Shown: positions 61,073 through 64,000 of the stretch, one piece after another | Layout of the letters: each line of letters begins with the position of its first letter | How positions within the stretch are numbered: position 1 is the stretch's first letter | Assembly: GCA_900318205.1 (NCBI GenBank) | Contig: ONJS01000007.1 | Location: 1 to 64,000 of the forward strand | Length of the DNA stretch: 64,000 nt | Direction of reading: 5' to 3' | From: an uncultured Prevotellaceae bacterium | GTDB lineage: Bacteria > Bacteroidota > Bacteroidia > Bacteroidales > Muribaculaceae | Program-made: the position numbers and the translations under genes | Notes under the pieces: generated by a model | The model's input: the letters and a program-made list of their open reading frames with translations, nothing else | Told to the model about the DNA's origin: nothing | Database searches by the model: none

Positions 61073-61278
61073 GATTCCCAATTAATGTTGATTTTCAGGG
61101 GACAAAGATACTGCAACTCCAACGAAATGCCAAAATTATTTCAGTATTTCTCAAACTCAGCCTATCTTGCCCTCTCAAAGCAAGGATATGTACTCAATAT
61201 TACCTCCGCACAAACGTAGTGATTAAAGTCAGTTCGATGGAATAGTTATTGACATCCAATGCGTTAGCAACTCCCAAC

Positions 61279-61322
61279 TCCTCTCCCGCCTGGGGGGAGG
61301 TGCCCGAAGGGCGGAGGAGGGG
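61279..61322. repeat. GC-rich REP-like hairpin
   Basis: CCTCTCCCGCC and GGGCGGAGGAGG surround GGAGGTGCCCGAA, forming a strong stem. This type of sequence recurs in Bacteroidales intergenic regions. The 495-base gap from 61073 to 61567 holds this, two further palindromes and a promoter, but no gene. Confidence 0.5.
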
Positions 61323-61375
61323 GAGTGATTAGAGGGGGCCAGGGGGCGTTGATATACCAATTCGCCTCTGATTTT

Positions 61376-61506
61376 TCGGCCTACCGGCCAAGAACCTTTA
61401 ACTCGTCGAAGCCAAAATGTTCAAAATTATAAATAAAATTATAATAAAAATTTAATTTGTTTAATTTTTATACAAATTTTGTTTGATTTCTCGGCCGTTA
61501 GGCCGA
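61376..61506. repeat. Pair of GGCC palindromes bounding an AT-rich tract
   Basis: TCGGCC, TACC, GGCCAA at 61376-61391 and TCGGCC, GTTA, GGCCGA at 61491-61506 are alike. The roughly 100 bases between them are almost pure A and T. Confidence 0.5.
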
Positions 61507-61528
61507 TTTAAATTGTGTCAAGTGAAGT

Positions 61529-61562
61529 TTTGCAAACCTTCTCCAAAAAAATACTATCTTTG
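61529..61562 (+). promoter_or_regulatory. Promoter of the TPR lipoprotein gene, possibly leaderless
   Basis: TTTG at 61529-61532 and TATCTTTG at 61555-61562 are spaced by 22 bases. The only usable start, GTG at 61568, lies five bases after the -7 box, so the transcript may begin at or very near the start codon. Confidence 0.5.
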
Positions 61563-61567
61563 TAGGC

Positions 61568-63358
61568 GTGAAACAACTGCTGGTTGTCATATTGGTGATG
61601 CTGGTGCTGGGGGCGGTGGTCCCGGGCTGCAGTGATGCGACACGTTACGACAGCCGGCTCACGACCGCCGACAGCTTGATGCATGACAATCCCGACAGCG
61701 CCTTGGCAATAATCGAAGCCGTGAATCGTGATAGCCTCACCACCGAGCACGACCGAGCCTACCGCGACCTGCTCCTTACCCAAGCCCGTTACAGAAAACG
61801 TACTGCCTTCGCAAATGACAGTATCATCAATTATGCCTTGTCGTACTACCGTGCCCACCCCGCAGAACGTGAAAAGCTCACTCGCGCCTATATCTATAAA
61901 GGTGCTGTGATGGAAGAACTCGGTCAGCCCGACTCCGCCATGCTCTATTATAAAACGGCTGAAAAAGTTGCAGGGTCTAATGATTATTTTAATTTAGGTT
62001 ACAGCAACTTACGCATTGCACAACTGTATCAGAGTTTTTATGTCAACGACAGTGCAGTGGTGGAAAGAATGAAAAGAGCAAGTCGCTATTTTACTGCAAT
62101 TGGCGATACGGGGTTTCTGATTACGGCTCTTGGTACCCAAGGTGGCTATCCTAATATCGTTGGACAGGATTCTGCCTGTTTCTACCTCAATCAGGCCATT
62201 GATTTTGCCCGTAAGATTGACTCCCCAAAGGGTCTGCAATACCAGTCCAAATTGGCAGGAATCTATTTTTACCATGGAGATTATCAGCGAGCCAAGGACC
62301 TAGCAATGGGTATCGTGAAGAACCATCCTGAAGAATGTAACGAGAATCAGTTCTATTTCTATGCAATAAATTCTTTTATTTGTCTTGGCGATATAGATTC
62401 TGCCCGCTGGCTGATGTCGTTGGTTCCCAAGCCAGAAACTTCGGTCGATAGCATGAATTATTTCAGGAGTCTGGACAACATTTCATTAGCTGATAAAAGG
62501 TACCAATATACCCAGCTATATTCTGAGATTGCATCAAATACAAAAATTAATATATTAAATGGCAGCAGAGATTCCAAGTTGGTAGAGACTGAACTAACAT
62601 GGGATGCTCATCAAACTAAAGCAGAATCAGACAGCAACTGGAAAAAAATCATACTATGTCTGATATTAGCCATTATATTATTGCTCATTGCTGGTATCCT
62701 TATTGTCTGGAAACGCATCTATGACTATCGCAGTCTGTTATCTGAAGCCCAGACTGAATTAGAAAAGTTGCTCAATGACATTGATGAAAATCGTCTTGAA
62801 TGGGAGAATGAGAGAAATCTCTATCGGCAAGAGATAGAAGCAAAAAGCAATGAGTTAAAAGAGGCAAAAGAGAAACGTCTTGATTTGGAACGTGAACAAT
62901 TGAAAAAATATCGTCAGATTTCTAACACAATCAGACTAAGACATAAAGCGCTGGATGAATTATATGAGAATATAAAGATAAAAACAATCACCGAAAACGG
63001 TGGAAAGAGCGTTAAATCCGTTCTTAGATTATTCAAGGAATTGTATGAGCAAAAAGGAATTATTCAGAAACCACTGCCAATGTCTTTTTGGGATACACTG
63101 AAGCTTTCGGTTGATGGAGAATTTCAGGGTATCGCTACATTTGTTGAACAAAAGTATCCCGATCTGTCAATTAATGATATGCACCTATTCCTGCTAGCGT
63201 GTGCAAATATTCCGAATCTATTCATTAAGATATGTATGAATTATACGAGCGATGTGACTGCCAGCAAGAACAAAAAAAGATTAATGAGCAATAAAATCAA
63301 GTTAAATGTGACTATTGACGAATTTGTTCAAATGTATCTACATGGAGAGTTAAAATAA
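61568..63358 (+). CDS. TPR-containing membrane lipoprotein with coiled coil, 596 aa
   Basis: The GTG start gives a lipoprotein signal (MKQLLVVILVMLVLGAVVPG, then lipobox Cys21). Residues 30-330 carry helical TPR-like repeats (for example AYIYKGAVMEELGQPDSAML). One transmembrane span lies at about 358-382 (IILCLILAIILLLIAGILIV), followed by a long Glu-rich coiled coil to about 470. The C-terminal domain (GGKSVKSVLRLFKELYEQKG and YPDLSINDMHLFLLACANIP) resembles that of Bacteroidetes TPR-TM regulators, without an obvious HTH. It probably senses envelope signals. The encoding region turns AT-rich after about 61,900. Downstream a strong terminator ends it. Confidence 0.8.
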   Translation: MKQLLVVILVMLVLGAVVPGCSDATRYDSRLTTADSLMHDNPDSALAIIEAVNRDSLTTEHDRAYRDLLLTQARYRKRTAFANDSIINYALSYYRAHPAEREKLTRAYIYKGAVMEELGQPDSAMLYYKTAEKVAGSNDYFNLGYSNLRIAQLYQSFYVNDSAVVERMKRASRYFTAIGDTGFLITALGTQGGYPNIVGQDSACFYLNQAIDFARKIDSPKGLQYQSKLAGIYFYHGDYQRAKDLAMGIVKNHPEECNENQFYFYAINSFICLGDIDSARWLMSLVPKPETSVDSMNYFRSLDNISLADKRYQYTQLYSEIASNTKINILNGSRDSKLVETELTWDAHQTKAESDSNWKKIILCLILAIILLLIAGILIVWKRIYDYRSLLSEAQTELEKLLNDIDENRLEWENERNLYRQEIEAKSNELKEAKEKRLDLEREQLKKYRQISNTIRLRHKALDELYENIKIKTITENGGKSVKSVLRLFKELYEQKGIIQKPLPMSFWDTLKLSVDGEFQGIATFVEQKYPDLSINDMHLFLLACANIPNLFIKICMNYTSDVTASKNKKRLMSNKIKLNVTIDEFVQMYLHGELK

Positions 63359-63422
63359 CGCACACATTGGCACATTTTCTGCAGAGGAAAAATAATAAAT
63401 TTCCATCATATTGATTATCATG

Positions 63423-63455
63423 CAATTAGCAATCAAAAATGCTAATTGTTTTTTT
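63423..63455 (+). terminator. Rho-independent terminator
   Basis: CAATTAGCA at 63423-63431 pairs perfectly with TGCTAATTG at 63440-63448, followed by seven T. Confidence 0.85.
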
Positions 63456-63478
63456 GCATATATCCCATTTTTTTGTTA

Positions 63479-63486
63479 TATTTTTG
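63479..63486 (+). promoter_or_regulatory. -7 box of the small secreted peptide gene
   Basis: TATTTTTG lies about 60 bases before the ATG at 63547, directly after the terminator. A TTTG-like stretch lies upstream within T-runs. Confidence 0.45.
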
Positions 63487-63546
63487 TAGCCGAACAAACA
63501 AGAGATTTACAGAGACAATGATAAATTTAAAACAAACAAAATTATT

Positions 63547-63690
63547 ATGGTAAAGATCCGATTAAAGAACATTTTGCTGATAGTATCCTTTCTTCTGTAT
63601 GAGATAGAGGCATCTGGGAAAGTCACCCTTCAAGACGGTTTCAATGTGGAGAAAGGGGCAACCTTTGCTGTCTATCCATCAAGTTTTTGA
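63547..63690 (+). CDS. Small secreted peptide of the coat-hanger-stack type, 47 aa
   Basis: A signal-like N-terminus (MVKIRLKNILLIVSFLLYEI) is followed by SGKVTLQDGFNVEKGATFAV and YPSSF. The VTL--GF-V-KGA-F pattern is a single unit of the beta-repeat seen at the ends of Bacteroidales secreted proteins (the 3-coat-hanger stack domain). A whole gene made of one unit is unusual. It may be a remnant of a larger protein or a real small peptide. The next gene starts 67 bases later. Confidence 0.6.
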   Translation: MVKIRLKNILLIVSFLLYEIEASGKVTLQDGFNVEKGATFAVYPSSF

Positions 63691-63757
63691 AAAACATCTT
63701 AGGCGTTTTCAAAATGATTAGTATTTTTTGCAAAGTAAGATTTAACCTAAAATTTAA

Positions 63758-64000
63758 ATGAATATGAATACAAGATTTATGATAGCATTATTGACCCTGC
63801 TGGGCATGACCCAGGCTACGGCACAAGAATACGAGTACGTTCCGTTCGTTCGCGAGGGTGTGAAGTGGGTGTATTGCTACTATAATCCATTCCGAAGTGA
63901 CATTTTGGACATGCCAGAAGGCTTGCAATATTACAGTTTCGAGATGGGAGGTGACATCCAGATAGGTGACAAATACTACAAGCCTGTCGTTCTGACACAT
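63758..64000 (+). CDS. Secreted protein, N-terminal part (runs off the window)
   Basis: Signal peptide MNMNTRFMIALLTLLGMTQA, with likely cleavage after TATA before QEYEYVPFVREG. The mature part begins EYVPFVREGVKWVYCYYN, a start seen in many Bacteroidales secreted proteins that carry a C-terminal sorting or coat-hanger domain. The 3' end is outside the window, so the function cannot be told. Confidence 0.75.
   Translation, partial: MNMNTRFMIALLTLLGMTQATAQEYEYVPFVREGVKWVYCYYNPFRSDILDMPEGLQYYSFEMGGDIQIGDKYYKPVVLTH

Noticed and set aside
60434-61219. 261-codon open frame antisense to cmk
   Set aside because: Reverse-frame shadow of a GC-rich essential gene.

Overview
The window looks like a Bacteroidales chromosome (Prevotella/Muribaculaceae-like). 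The reasons are repeated TAnnTTTG -7 boxes (many with an upstream TTTG), few Shine-Dalgarno sequences, a PPi-dependent phosphofructokinase, a BT4734/BF3469-type primase-like protein, a Bacteroidetes-type tyrosine recombinase, and a small secreted peptide of the 'coat-hanger stack' kind. No rRNA, tRNA or CRISPR array was seen.

Positions 1-50,540 are an accessory island. From the left: unidentified genes; a PD-(D/E)XK-like protein; a metallophosphoesterase; a decayed DUF234-type ATPase flanked by dyad repeats; 1 kb of non-coding DNA holding a 174-bp inverted-repeat element and degenerate tandem repeats; and a two-gene replication-like module (primase-like plus SF2 helicase, minus strand). Next is a minus-strand operon of five small overlapping genes made of two paralogous families in A'-B'-B-A order. 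Then comes a plus-strand type I BREX locus (brxA, brxB, brxC, pglX, pglZ, brxL) behind a promoter with a perfect 9-bp palindrome. brxL is broken by a frameshift and an in-frame stop. Three acidic unknown genes and a hairpin terminator follow. An AddAB-like helicase/nuclease pair with an upstream unknown gene converges on the BREX locus.

From 31 to 47 kb nearly every gene is on the minus strand. The block mixes three SprT-like zinc metallopeptidase paralogues, three WG-repeat-like proteins, an M20-type peptidase, a second metallophosphoesterase, an AAA+ ATPase, small membrane or acidic proteins and an HTH-like regulator. It ends in a tyrosine recombinase of about 1037 residues, more than twice the usual length, which marks the right edge of the island. 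This block is the best candidate for an undescribed system, but its function is not evident from sequence.

From 50.8 kb on the content is core chromosome: a maltose/galactoside O-acetyltransferase, rpmH, efp, a SPOR lipoprotein, a YfcE-like phosphoesterase, riboflavin synthase, pfp, an RsmI-like methyltransferase, a YycJ-like metallo-beta-lactamase-fold protein, a DUF3298-like protein, ispH, cmk, a TPR sensor-like lipoprotein, a 47-residue secreted peptide and a truncated secreted protein. Heptanucleotide arrays lie between several of these genes and encode the last residues of both IspH and Cmk.
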